64,000 nt of DNA from Cellvibrio zantedeschiae (GTDB lineage Bacteria; Pseudomonadota; Gammaproteobacteria; Pseudomonadales; Cellvibrionaceae). Below the pieces are notes generated by a model. That model saw only the letters and a list, made by a program, of their open reading frames with translations. It made no database searches and was not told the DNA's origin. Each line of letters begins with the position of its first letter. Position 1 is the stretch's first letter. The position numbers were made by a program, and so were the translations under genes. Positions 36,568 through 44,695 of this stretch are shown one piece after another. The stretch lies in the NCBI RefSeq assembly GCF_014652535.1, contig NZ_BMYZ01000001.1:558001-622000 (forward strand), given 5' to 3'.

Positions 36568-37629
36568 TTACTTAAGTGTGATTAGTTTGTTGTAACTGCG
36601 GAAGGTAAAAAATTTATATTTTTTCCGGATTTGCAATCTGCGCAATAAATTTAATGGTTTACTTTTTAAGTGTTTTTTATCTTTCCGTAAAAAGTCTACG
36701 CAGGTATCTATAACGCGTGCACTGGAGTGCCCATCCTTGTAAGGGTGGGTATCTGCAATAAATTGCTTTATATGTACCATTAAATCTGTTGGGCGGGCGA
36801 GACCTTTTTCAATAGCGCTTTCTAATTGTTCCGGATTCTGAATATCAATTAAATGATTGTCCGGCTTGTTGTTGTTAAAAGTAACAACCGGTTTTTCTTG
36901 TAATAAAAACTCTGCAATGGCTGAGGTCGTATCAGCAATCATTAAATCTGCTTGTTTAAATAATGGAATTAAATCTGTTGTGTCTTTGAAGGTGACATTG
37001 GTATTTTCCAGTGCCCTGAATTTATCCGCTCGGTCTTTATCCATCAATGGATGCATGGTGATCATCCAATCGTAATGATCTAAATCCATTAAACGTTTTA
37101 ACTCAGTGATGAATTGGTCACTGTGTGCGAGGCTTAATTTTGGCGTAAATGTGGATGATACTAAAATGCGTGGGCGTTGATTTTGCGTTGGAACAATAGG
37201 AAATAGAGGATCAACTTTAGACCAGCCTGTTTCTACAGCTTCGAAGTAACCCAGTTCTTGTGCAATTTTTTGAAACGGAATTGTAGTTGATGGCCCCTGT
37301 GTGCAGTAAAGGTCGAAAAAGCCGCGCACGCGGAAATGGCCTTTTTCGGACGCACGTTTATTAATGGAAAATCCGTGGAAAATTTGCACTTTAATGCCGG
37401 GAAAAAAATCTGGCACTATATTGGTTGCAGACAAAACAACATGCGGTTCGTAATCAATAACGTCTTGGGGAGTTATTAATAAATCGCCGGTATCGCGCAA
37501 TAAGCAGCTGCTCTGTTCCATTTCTGAAAACCATTTCACCTGATAACCAAGACGCTTGATTTCTTGCTCCAGTGGTTTACAAATGGGTAAGCCGTAAGCG
37601 TAGGTGACATGAAGTAAGAAACGATACAT
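36568..37629 (-). CDS. CDP-glycerol glycerophosphotransferase-like protein
   Basis: 353 aa GT-B-fold protein. It shows IKVQIFHGFSINKR near residue 85 (the HG motif of TagB/TagF-like enzymes), ILVSSTFTPKLSL, MITMHPLMDKDR, and DLMIADTTSAIAEFLLQEKPVVTFNN near 230-255. The last corresponds to the conserved D-x-S donor site of the family. The C-terminus is strongly basic (KKYKFFTFRSYNK), perhaps for membrane contact. It may transfer a glycerol-phosphate-like group or sugar to a surface polymer. It shares a strand with waaC, 18 nt downstream of that gene's stop. Confidence 0.78.
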   Translation of the reverse strand: MYRFLLHVTYAYGLPICKPLEQEIKRLGYQVKWFSEMEQSSCLLRDTGDLLITPQDVIDYEPHVVLSATNIVPDFFPGIKVQIFHGFSINKRASEKGHFRVRGFFDLYCTQGPSTTIPFQKIAQELGYFEAVETGWSKVDPLFPIVPTQNQRPRILVSSTFTPKLSLAHSDQFITELKRLMDLDHYDWMITMHPLMDKDRADKFRALENTNVTFKDTTDLIPLFKQADLMIADTTSAIAEFLLQEKPVVTFNNNKPDNHLIDIQNPEQLESAIEKGLARPTDLMVHIKQFIADTHPYKDGHSSARVIDTCVDFLRKDKKHLKSKPLNLLRRLQIRKKYKFFTFRSYNKLITLK

Positions 37630-37647
37630 CGCTGCCCTCAGTTGAAA

Positions 37648-38697
37648 TTAATTTTTCATTTTAGTCGTTAGCGTGTTCCATACGCTGAAGGGTTTTATGC
37701 CGTTCATACACGGTGGTGTGTCGTGACTGTTTTCTGGCAACCATTTGCATTGGCGTTTGTGGCAGGGCATGCAAGCAAGGGGTTGTTCTACTTGCAAGTT
37801 GCTGGTGTGTTCACCAATTAAGCCTACTTTTACCGGCGAGGTTGCACCGTAGAGTGCAATCGTAGGTGTTTCGAGCGCTCCGGCCAAGTGAGAGAAGCCG
37901 GTGTCCAGGCCAATTACTCCAGCAGCTTCGACCAATTTTTCCGCAATTGCAGTAATCGTCATACGCTGCAAGGGTCGCGTAGCTTTTGGGCAGGCAGCAA
38001 TAATACTGTCTGCGATGGCGCGCTCTTCCATGCTGCCCCACATAATTTCTACATCGAAACCTTCTTCAATTGCTATCGCCGTTAAGCGCTGCCAATGAAA
38101 GCTTGACCACAACTTTGTAACCCAGCTTGTGCCAATAATAAACATAAGTTTGCGTGGGTTTTTCACTACATGAGAAAAGTTTTGGTTAATACCAAAGTTC
38201 AATATTGGAGCTGGTGTGTAACCGAATATTTGCCCAAAAAGTTGGCGAGTACGTTCAACTGCATGTTGATTTTTACTCACACGGAATCGCTGGTTATAAA
38301 AAAAGCTGGCAATAGGTTCGCGCGCAGATTTTGTATTGAAACCTTTAATTGCAGATGCATTAGCACTTTTTGCGATCATTGCGCTTTTGAATAAACCTTG
38401 CGCGTCTATCACCACATCATAGTGTTCGCGCTGTAAATCTTTTTTCCAAGCCCGGAATTCACTCCAGCTTTTTGTTCCGCGTTCTTTCATCCAACGGCGC
38501 AAACTAATCGGTATGGCTTTGTTAATGGCAGGATGCCAATCGACAATTTCCTTAAAGCCGTCTTCCACCACCCAATCGATAATAGCGTTGGGATGGTGAG
38601 CTTTTAAATCGCTAATAGCGGGAAAGGTATGAAAAATGTCGCCCATGGACGACATTTTTACAAGGAGTATACGCAGCGGAGCAGGTGAGCTTTGCAT
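37648..38697 (-). CDS. waaC: Lipopolysaccharide heptosyltransferase I-like
   Basis: 349 aa from the ATG at 38697, 4 nt after the DUF6165 stop; the frame stays open 31 codons upstream into that gene. LRILLVKMSSMGDIFHTFPAISDLKAHHPNAIIDWVVEDGF is the WaaC N-terminus, and DVVIDAQGLFKSAMIAK and GVIGLDTGFSHLAGALETPTIALYGATSP are the GT9 acceptor and donor segments. It adds the first heptose to Kdo2-lipid A at the inner membrane. LACMPCHKRQCKWLP near the end is a cysteine cluster typical of this branch. Confidence 0.88.
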   Translation of the reverse strand: MQSSPAPLRILLVKMSSMGDIFHTFPAISDLKAHHPNAIIDWVVEDGFKEIVDWHPAINKAIPISLRRWMKERGTKSWSEFRAWKKDLQREHYDVVIDAQGLFKSAMIAKSANASAIKGFNTKSAREPIASFFYNQRFRVSKNQHAVERTRQLFGQIFGYTPAPILNFGINQNFSHVVKNPRKLMFIIGTSWVTKLWSSFHWQRLTAIAIEEGFDVEIMWGSMEERAIADSIIAACPKATRPLQRMTITAIAEKLVEAAGVIGLDTGFSHLAGALETPTIALYGATSPVKVGLIGEHTSNLQVEQPLACMPCHKRQCKWLPENSHDTPPCMNGIKPFSVWNTLTTKMKN

Positions 38698-38701
38698 CGG
38701 C

Positions 38702-39097
38702 TTATTGGTAGTCTTTGTAAGATTTTTCTTCGACGAGCTCAGAACCAAATGCGAGGTTAATATCTTTTTTAACCTTGGCGCGTTTGTCATTGGTTACATA
38801 AACGGCGCGCGCAAGTTGGATAAACTTATCGCTAAAATCTTTTGCATATTCGCAATCGCGAATATCGTCTTCAATTATCCACAATTCCTGATTAATGTCT
38901 TTCAAGTCTTGTTTAAGTGGCGCAAGTTTGGCAACGCCTGGGGCATCTAACAAGCTATCGACTTTTGCATTAAGCACATTTAATTCGTGCGTAACGTTTT
39001 TGAGTTTGCCTGCATCACTGATGTTCACTGCTTTGATTTCTAGAATGGTGATTTTATCGATGAGTTCACCAAGGGAGATAGGGGCTTCAATCAGCAT
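38702..39097 (-). CDS. DUF6165 family protein
   Basis: 131 aa from the ATG at 39097. The protein is almost all helical: PISLGELIDKITILEIKAVNISDAGKLKNVTHELNVLNAK followed by QDLKDINQELWIIEDDIRDCEYAK and FIQLARAVYVTNDKRAKVKKDINLAFGSELVEEKSY. This pattern matches DUF6165, a family found beside LPS and O-antigen genes, with unknown function. Here it is directly upstream of, and nearly coupled to, waaC, supporting a role in core oligosaccharide assembly. Confidence 0.8.
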   Translation of the reverse strand: MLIEAPISLGELIDKITILEIKAVNISDAGKLKNVTHELNVLNAKVDSLLDAPGVAKLAPLKQDLKDINQELWIIEDDIRDCEYAKDFSDKFIQLARAVYVTNDKRAKVKKDINLAFGSELVEEKSYKDYQ

Positions 39098-39222
39098 AGT
39101 TAGTTCTCTTGTGTATTTTGGGCAATTCTTTTGGGATGGCGGGCATCTTAACAAATTTGCAGCCTTATTGTACTTGCCCGATATAGGTGGAGGATATTGT
39201 TATGACATTTGTGACCGCTTTG

Positions 39223-39918
39223 TCAGGAGTTCCCGCAAGCTTTGTTGGCAGGCACGGCTATATCCATAAGGGCTGGGCTCGGTAATTTCAGGCTATTCAT
39301 AAGGCTTACATAAGCCCCTTCATCGGCGACTTGCAATCGTGGGTTGTGCATTTTTTCTTCACCTATTGTGCTACGAGTCCAACCTTTATAGTCGTGGGCG
39401 GGATAGACCCAGGTATCATCTGGCAATGTAAGCAGTTTTTGCATTAGGCTCCGGTATTGTTGCGCTGCGCTGCCGTTTTGGAAGTCTGTGCGACCAGTTC
39501 CGCGAATGAGCAAAGTGTCGCCAGTAAATGCATAAGTCTGGTTTTGCTCTTTAAGGATAAACGAATAGGAATCACTGGTATGGCCTGGTGTGTGAAGCGC
39601 ATTAATAAGGATATGGCCAACTTTTATTTCATCACCATCGTGCAGGGCTTTCGAAACACAAAATGAATTAGCTTGTTCACCTAAAAGTGTGAGCGCTCCC
39701 GTCACAGTTCGCAGTGCTCCGGCGGCGGTAATATGATCGGCGTGAGTGTGAGTGTCTAACACGCATATGAGTTTTAAATCGAGCTCAGTGAGGAGCTTTA
39801 GATAGTTGTCGAGTTCGCTTTTTACGGCATCAATAAATATTGCTTCGCGTGTTTCTTCGCAGCCAATCAGGTAAGTATAGGTGCTGGATTCGCGCTCAAA
39901 TAGTTGTCGAAAAATCAT
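39223..39918 (-). CDS. Persulfide dioxygenase-like MBL-fold protein (ETHE1/Blh type)
   Basis: 231 aa metallo-beta-lactamase fold. MIFRQLFERESSTYTYLIGCEETREAIFIDAV is the ETHE1-type start. The metal motif is THTHADH near residue 56, with HTPGHTSDSYSFIL and YPAHDYKGWTRSTIGEEK further on. ETHE1/Blh proteins oxidise glutathione persulfide to sulfite with one iron. It is last in the regulator-rhodanese-TauE-dioxygenase operon, whose 4-nt overlap with TauE suggests coupling. The sulfite produced could be exported by that TauE protein. Confidence 0.88.
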   Translation of the reverse strand: MIFRQLFERESSTYTYLIGCEETREAIFIDAVKSELDNYLKLLTELDLKLICVLDTHTHADHITAAGALRTVTGALTLLGEQANSFCVSKALHDGDEIKVGHILINALHTPGHTSDSYSFILKEQNQTYAFTGDTLLIRGTGRTDFQNGSAAQQYRSLMQKLLTLPDDTWVYPAHDYKGWTRSTIGEEKMHNPRLQVADEGAYVSLMNSLKLPSPALMDIAVPANKACGNS

Positions 39919-40739
39919 AAAAAATTCCTCACTAAAGTCACGCTGCTAATCAGAAGTAAGCAAACGGCAAATATTTTTTGCAAGCGAGCATTGGCAATAC
40001 GCTGGCTCAGCGTTTGCCCAATCATCATGCCCAAAACGCCACCGCCAGCGGCTAAACCCAGTTGTTTCCAATCATTGCTGGTCGCGAAATGACTGAAAAA
40101 TCCGGCGCTACTTACCACCGCGATAATGGGTAGAGATGTGGCAACCGCTTGTACGATGTTGATGGGGCTCAGAAACAAAAGCAGTGGCACAATCAAAAAG
40201 CCACCACCTACGCCAAACAAGCCAGACAACACACCCACTGCGGCACCGCCGATAAAAAGGCCGCCGATGCAACGTGGACGCAATTGAAACTGACCATTAG
40301 TGCTTAAGTTGCACACTAGGCCAGCAACTGGAACATTAGAATAGTTGCTGGCGCGAACTATCGTGGCGGTGTCCGGGTGTCTACTCGCCGCTAACCACAT
40401 GCGTGTCGCTATGGCGGCGGCCAGCAAACTAAACCCCGCTAACAGCCAGGTTTCAGGCACATGCATCCCTATAAATTTACCGAGTGGTGCTGTTAGCGCA
40501 CCTGTTCCAGCCAGGAGTACGCCCGGTAACCACAGGATTTTTTGGACTCCGTTTTTACCAAAAGCGATTCTCAGGCTGCCATAAAATGAGCTGGCAGCAA
40601 CTGCGCCCAGGGAAAGTCCTACGGCGCTACTCATGGGCAAACCTGCCAGCAATATTAACAAGGGCACGGCGAATACAGATCCACCAGCGCCTGTAAGTCC
40701 AAGCACAAGACCGATGAGGGCGCCAATAAGAATTAGCAT
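39915..40739 (-). CDS. TauE/SafE-family sulfite/sulfur-anion exporter
   Basis: 274 aa, eight or so hydrophobic helices. The two TauE repeats each start with a glycine-rich motif: LIGLVLGLTGAGGSVFAVPLL and GAAVGVLSGLFGVGGGFLIVPLL. The family exports sulfite, sulfoacetate or related anions across the inner membrane. It sits between the rhodanese and the persulfide dioxygenase genes of one operon, 8 nt from the former and overlapping the latter, so removal of sulfite is the likely role. Confidence 0.9.
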   Translation of the reverse strand: MLILIGALIGLVLGLTGAGGSVFAVPLLILLAGLPMSSAVGLSLGAVAASSFYGSLRIAFGKNGVQKILWLPGVLLAGTGALTAPLGKFIGMHVPETWLLAGFSLLAAAIATRMWLAASRHPDTATIVRASNYSNVPVAGLVCNLSTNGQFQLRPRCIGGLFIGGAAVGVLSGLFGVGGGFLIVPLLLFLSPINIVQAVATSLPIIAVVSSAGFFSHFATSNDWKQLGLAAGGGVLGMMIGQTLSQRIANARLQKIFAVCLLLISSVTLVRNFL

Positions 40740-40747
40740 CCCAGGCC

Positions 40748-41278
40748 TTACTTATTCCATGGCATGCGGGCGATTAACATTCCCATCATGCAAGTATCCG
40801 TAATGCCGGCAAACATCAAACCAGCCCCGACAAAACCCGACAAAAAATAGAAAATGCTGTCAACCAAAGTTCCCAACACAACTCCGGTTAAAACCAGGAA
40901 CCCTGCAGCGATACGCACTTGGCGCTCCAGCGACATCACTTTTTTGGTTTGCTGTTTGAGCGGAATTTGCCATTGCTGAACCGCGTTCATGCCGCCTTCG
41001 ATGACTATCAGTTCGGCGTTGATATTGCCCCTGAGTTGATCGGCCGCCATTTCTGCACGGCGCCCTGCCTGGCACAGCAAATAAATTTGTGCATCGCTTT
41101 TTCCGCTTTTGAGGATTTCGGTTTTAAGGCGCTCGGGCGTTAATTCATGCAGCGGAATATGCAGGCAACCGGGGAGGGCCGCTGATTGCACTTCGGCCGC
41201 TGTGCGTACGTCCAAAATACAGGTATCTGCCGTTCTCTGGCTCATTAAATCAAGTGGGTGAATGCGTCTATAAGGCAT
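40748..41278 (-). CDS. Rhodanese domain protein with membrane tail (YgaP-like)
   Basis: 176 aa from the ATG at 41278 (GGAG upstream). The N-terminal rhodanese domain (residues 1-105) has the active-site loop LLCQAGRRAEMAADQL with the persulfide-carrying Cys. Two transmembrane helices follow (IAAGFLVLTGVVLGTLV and FLSGFVGAGLMFAGITDTCMMGMLI), the DUF2892/YgaP layout. E. coli YgaP is a membrane rhodanese next to the YgaV regulator, the same pairing as here. Confidence 0.88.
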   Translation of the reverse strand: MPYRRIHPLDLMSQRTADTCILDVRTAAEVQSAALPGCLHIPLHELTPERLKTEILKSGKSDAQIYLLCQAGRRAEMAADQLRGNINAELIVIEGGMNAVQQWQIPLKQQTKKVMSLERQVRIAAGFLVLTGVVLGTLVDSIFYFLSGFVGAGLMFAGITDTCMMGMLIARMPWNK

Positions 41279-41319
41279 GATTTTCTCCAGCAAGGTTTAA
41301 GGCTTGGGTAATAAATAGC

Positions 41320-41631
41320 TCATGGGTTAGGGCAGTAAATCGATTGCAACACGGCAATGATTTTTGTCGCTTCGTCGCCGCACACCTGGTAATAAACGGT
41401 TTGGGCTTCTTTTCGCGTGCTTACCAATCCCGCATCTCGCAAGTTGGCCAAATGCTGGGAAAGGGCGGATTGGCTTAAGGGAACCTTGGCATTTAAATCG
41501 CCTACGGACAATTCACCGTCTAGCAAAGTACACATAATCATCAAGCGGTTTTCGTTAGCCAGAGCCTTAAGCAAATTGGAGGCTTGCAGGGCATGCGCCT
41601 GCATTTCAGCTAAAGGGGATTGAGTTGCCAT
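41320..41631 (-). CDS. ArsR-family sulfide/persulfide-type repressor (BigR/YgaV-like)
   Basis: 103 aa winged-helix regulator. The DNA-reading helix segment is LSQSALSQHLANLRDAGLVSTRKEAQTVYYQV. Cys34 (MIMCTL) and Cys100 (IYCPNP) are where the redox-sensing pair of BigR/SqrR/YgaV lies (one in helix alpha2, one in the C-terminal helix); a third Cys is at 84. Persulfide-linked disulfide/tetrasulfide formation releases those proteins from DNA. It heads the operon with rhodanese, TauE and persulfide dioxygenase and should repress it. Confidence 0.88.
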   Translation of the reverse strand: MATQSPLAEMQAHALQASNLLKALANENRLMIMCTLLDGELSVGDLNAKVPLSQSALSQHLANLRDAGLVSTRKEAQTVYYQVCGDEATKIIAVLQSIYCPNP

Positions 41632-41658
41632 CTTGGTAATCCAGGTTGCTTTTTCTTT

Positions 41659-41686
41659 ATTATATTAGTGTTTTCTAATTTAGCAA
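41659..41686 (-). promoter_or_regulatory. Promoter with embedded operator-like dyad for the sulfur operon
   Basis: Minus strand: -35 TTGCTA (41686-41681), 16-bp spacer, perfect -10 TATAAT (41664-41659). The dyad ATTAG-N6-CTAAT (41664-41679) fills the spacer, so a bound repressor would block RNA polymerase. Start codon of the ArsR gene is about 20 nt past the expected transcription start. Confidence 0.7.
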
Positions 41687-41779
41687 TATTTAAATTAGAT
41701 TTATTTGAATTACTGGGGTATGAGGGGCTCAGCAGCATCGCCATCTGCTGAGTAAGCATGCGTACAAAGATGCAGTAGG

Positions 41780-41956
41780 CTAGCTGGCAGCTTTAGCGGT
41801 GATTTGTGAGTTGCGGAACGAGTTACAAATGGCGGTGAGTGTTTTGCGGCTATCCGCATCTTGCACTTTGTTGGCAAGCCGAATGGCTTCTTCAAATCGG
41901 TGTTGGATACATAAGATTCTAACTGCCCTAATAATTTCAATGTCGTTCACGATCAT
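41780..41956 (-). CDS. Small helical hypothetical protein
   Basis: 58 aa from the ATG at 41956, chosen for a strong GAGGAAG ribosome site 8 nt upstream; longer in-frame starts lack one. The sequence is helical and slightly repeat-like (IEIIRAVRILCIQHRFEEAIRLANKVQDADSRKTLTAICNSF), resembling one or two TPR-like helix pairs. No family recognised. It is isolated downstream of nothing on its strand, so it has its own transcript. Confidence 0.5.
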   Translation of the reverse strand: MIVNDIEIIRAVRILCIQHRFEEAIRLANKVQDADSRKTLTAICNSFRNSQITAKAAS

Positions 41957-42303
41957 GTCGGTTCTTCCTCGTGTTTGTACCGAAGTAGGCTCCGCACTTA
42001 AACGCTTCTGCATTTGTGTCCTGGTGCTTCATGCCTATACCAAGACTCGGCCTAGGCTTTGAAAATACTCCCTTAACTAAAATTGTATCCAAGCTGCGGT
42101 GGTGCGGGGTGGTTAAAATTTGCACTGTTTATATTGTTTGTGAATGATGGCGCCCGGTTTAATTTGTTAATCCTAAAATGCGTTTGAAAAGAGGTTTAGT
42201 GATACCTGTACCCTAATCATCTTGGTTATTTACAATCTCTCCTGACAGTCTTTGTCAGTGGGCGTGGTTAGTATGACGACACTACTGATGAGGGAGAATA
42301 TTC
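41957..42303. other. Intergenic region without a gene
   Basis: 347 bp between two divergent starts. The only structure I see is a short hairpin CTGACA/TGTCAG at 42243-42259, close to the EVE-domain gene. The promoters of both flanking genes must lie here but neither is near consensus. Confidence 0.4.
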
Positions 42304-42804
42304 ATGCGTTACTGGGTTGGTGTGGCATCTAAAGAGCATGTTGCGCGTGGTGTTGCAGGCGGTTTTTGCCAGCTTTGTCATGGTAAGGCGCACCCGCTTA
42401 AGCGCATGGAGCGGGGTGATTGGATTATTTATTACTCTCCTAAAGTGAGCTATTCGCCTGATGCTATAGCGGAAACCGATGTTATTTGTCAGCAGTTCAC
42501 CGCCATTGGCCGCGTCGTAGGTAATGACGTATATCCATTTGAAATGGCGCCCGGATTTATTCCTTTTCGACGCGATATTGATTTTTTACCGGCGCAACCC
42601 GCGGACATTCGCCCGCTGATTAATCAACTCGCTTTCATTCAAAACAAAAGCCGTTGGGGCTACGCATTTCGCTTTGGCCATATTGAAATTTCGCAAGCAG
42701 ACTTCGAATTGATTTCCGCAAAAATGCTCCTGCCGGAATATCCTATGCCTGAGTTACACACTGTTAATTACCTACCACCTCAACTATCAATGTTTACTTC
42801 TTAA
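42304..42804 (+). CDS. EVE-domain (UPF0310-type) protein
   Basis: 166 aa. MRYWVGVASKEHVARGVAGGFCQLCHGKAHPLKRMERGDWIIYYSPK is the PUA-like EVE fold, with the aromatic cage residues expected for binding modified bases. FTAIGRVVGNDVYPFE and GFIPFRRDIDFLP follow. EVE/YTH-like proteins recognise modified DNA or RNA; some are associated with restriction or 5mC systems. A GAGGGAGAA ribosome site lies before the ATG. The next genes are unrelated small domain proteins on the same strand. Confidence 0.85.
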   Translation: MRYWVGVASKEHVARGVAGGFCQLCHGKAHPLKRMERGDWIIYYSPKVSYSPDAIAETDVICQQFTAIGRVVGNDVYPFEMAPGFIPFRRDIDFLPAQPADIRPLINQLAFIQNKSRWGYAFRFGHIEISQADFELISAKMLLPEYPMPELHTVNYLPPQLSMFTS

Positions 42805-42815
42805 AAGGAAAAAAA

Positions 42816-43208
42816 ATGAAAATATCGGGTGAGTTTTCTGTGAATTTACAACCCTTAAATTCGTACGCTGAGGGCCAAAATGGCATTAATCTTGGGCGTA
42901 TGTCGCTGGATAAAACCTTTAGTGGCGAATTGTCTGCAACGAGTAAAGGGGAAATGTTGAGTGCATTAACGGCTGTAAGAGGTTCTGCAGGATATGTTGC
43001 TATTGAGCAGGTTGTAGGCACGCTGGCGGGTAAGTCTGGCAGCTTTGTGTTGCAGCATTTCGGCATTATGGACAAGGGAAAAGATCGTTTAATTTTGGAA
43101 GTAATACCTGATTCCGCTACCGATGAATTGCAAGGCCTTTCAGGAAAAATGGCCATTATTATTAAAGATGGAAAACATTTTTATGAATTTGAATATCAAT
43201 TTAATTAA
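42816..43208 (+). CDS. DUF3224 family protein
   Basis: 130 aa beta-barrel-like protein 12 nt after the EVE gene. MKISGEFSVNLQPL, followed by LDKTFSGELSATSKGEMLSA and a GSAGYVAIEQVVGTLAGKSGSFVLQHFGIMD stretch, is the DUF3224 signature. Allene-oxide-cyclase-like barrels have this shape, but no enzymatic role is known for the family. RBS AAAGGAAA. Co-transcribed with its neighbours. Confidence 0.85.
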   Translation: MKISGEFSVNLQPLNSYAEGQNGINLGRMSLDKTFSGELSATSKGEMLSALTAVRGSAGYVAIEQVVGTLAGKSGSFVLQHFGIMDKGKDRLILEVIPDSATDELQGLSGKMAIIIKDGKHFYEFEYQFN

Positions 43209-43250
43209 TAAAAGGTCACAAACTTCCACAAGCAGCTAAGGAGAATACTT

Positions 43251-43664
43251 ATGTGGCAAGCTAATTTTCAAACAACAACTGACGTTCCGGCAGAAAACCT
43301 TTATCGCGCTATTACTGATTTCAATGCGTGGAATAAATGGGATGATGGTATTGAATGCACACAATTAATTGGTGAAGCTAAAACAGGTAGTGTCGTTATG
43401 CTTAAGCCTAAAGGCGGGCCATCGGTTAAACTTACCATTGAAAAAATGTGGCCTTACGAAGTAATTGATGTTGCTCACCTTCCGCTCGCTAAAATGCGCA
43501 CAGTGCACAAATATGTGCGCGTAGGTGATACTACTCATATTCATATGGAGCTCCAAATTTGGGGGCCGCTAGGTTTTGTGTGGCGTAAAATAATTGGCGA
43601 AAACCAAATTAAAGATGCTGCTACGCAAACCAAAGCATTAATTGATTATGCGAGGGCAGCATAG
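43251..43664 (+). CDS. SRPBCC (polyketide cyclase/START-like) protein
   Basis: 137 aa. A single helix-grip domain: FQTTTDVPAENLYRAITDFNAWNKWDDGIE, then LKPKGGPSVKLTIEKMWPYEVIDVAHLPLAK, and a C-terminal helix GENQIKDAATQTKALIDYARAA. The fold binds hydrophobic ligands in a deep pocket; the ligand is unknown. RBS AAGGAGAA, 42 nt after the DUF3224 gene. The next gene starts 2 nt after its stop. Confidence 0.82.
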   Translation: MWQANFQTTTDVPAENLYRAITDFNAWNKWDDGIECTQLIGEAKTGSVVMLKPKGGPSVKLTIEKMWPYEVIDVAHLPLAKMRTVHKYVRVGDTTHIHMELQIWGPLGFVWRKIIGENQIKDAATQTKALIDYARAA

Positions 43665-43665
43665 T

Positions 43666-44214
43666 ATGCGTCTGATTTTTGCACTTTGTTTATTGATGAC
43701 AACATTAACTACATTTGCCGCAGATACTAAAACTACCCATCAACAAAAATTAACTAAGGATGAAAAATTAATGACCAAAACGGCTCCACAACTTAAGCAG
43801 CGCCTTCATATTATTCTGTTGGGGGTGAATGACGTGCAGAAATCAGCGGCCTTTTACGAAGCCTTGGGATGGAAGCGCGCTCCAACTAGTCACGCAGGTT
43901 TTGTTAAATTTGATTTGGGTGGCTTTGCGTTGGCGTTAATTTCACGGGAAGATCTCGCTAAAGATGCTTTGGAGCCAAGCGCGCAAGGCACAGGATTTTC
44001 CGGTGTTGCTTTAATTCATTTAGTGCGCACCGCGGATGAAGTCGCACTTACCTTGGCGCGCGCGGTAGAGGCAGGCGGAACATTGGTAAAACCTGCTACT
44101 AAAACCCAATGGGGAACGGCAGGTTATTTCCGCGACCCGGATGGTCACTTGTTTGAGGTGGATCATGAGGATGTGTGGGTATTCGATGACGCTGATCATT
44201 TAGTCGTTCAATGA
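43666..44214 (+). CDS. VOC (glyoxalase-like) family protein with apparent signal peptide
   Basis: 182 aa from the ATG at 43666. The VOC domain starts near residue 45: LHIILLGVNDVQKSAAFYEALGWKRAP, GFALALISREDL, and YFRDPDGHLFEVDHEDVWVF. The N-terminus MRLIFALCLLMTTLTTFAA looks like a real signal peptide, uncommon for VOC proteins. An internal ATG (43771, AAGGATGAAAAATTA upstream) would give a cytosolic 147-aa form. Metal residues are only partly obvious. It is in the run of small genes from EVE to DUF1801. Confidence 0.75.
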   Translation: MRLIFALCLLMTTLTTFAADTKTTHQQKLTKDEKLMTKTAPQLKQRLHIILLGVNDVQKSAAFYEALGWKRAPTSHAGFVKFDLGGFALALISREDLAKDALEPSAQGTGFSGVALIHLVRTADEVALTLARAVEAGGTLVKPATKTQWGTAGYFRDPDGHLFEVDHEDVWVFDDADHLVVQ

Positions 44215-44237
44215 TTTATCAATCTGAGAGACTTTAC

Positions 44238-44657
44238 ATGAACAGCATTAAGGATCAAGCCGTTAGTGAAGTCTTTGCCACTTATCCCACCGCTGCTCGA
44301 AAAAAGTTATTGAGCATTCGCAAACTGATTTACGAAGTTGCAGCGCAAGACCCGGATATTGGTGAGTTGCAGGAGTGCCTGAAGTGGGGCGAGCCTGCAT
44401 ATTTGGCAAAGAATGGTAGTGCTGTTCGTATTAATTGGAAAGCGTCAGCACCGAATTATTATTATGTTTATTTCAATTGCAAAACAACGCTGATCGAAAC
44501 TTTTAAAGAAATTTATGGTGATAGCTTTTCCTATGAAGGTAATCGTGCATTGTTATTCAATCTCAAGGACAAAATTCCTGCTCCGCAACTCAAGCATTGC
44601 ATTGCGCTCTCTTTAAATTATCACCGAATCAAACATTTGCCACTTTTGGGAAATTGA
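44238..44657 (+). CDS. DUF1801 family protein
   Basis: 139 aa from the ATG at 44238 (GAGAG upstream). The YdhG/DUF1801 fold is recognised from ARKKLLSIRKLIYEVAAQ, the ECLKWGEPAYLAKNGSAVRINWK core and YFNCKTTLIETFKEIYGDSFSYEGNRALLFNL. The fold relates to iron-binding frataxin-like proteins; the function is unknown. It follows the VOC gene by 23 nt and closes the small-gene run. Confidence 0.83.
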   Translation: MNSIKDQAVSEVFATYPTAARKKLLSIRKLIYEVAAQDPDIGELQECLKWGEPAYLAKNGSAVRINWKASAPNYYYVYFNCKTTLIETFKEIYGDSFSYEGNRALLFNLKDKIPAPQLKHCIALSLNYHRIKHLPLLGN

Positions 44658-44695
44658 CGGCAAGCTTGCTTGGAAAGTTGAAAGGCAAGTTTGAT

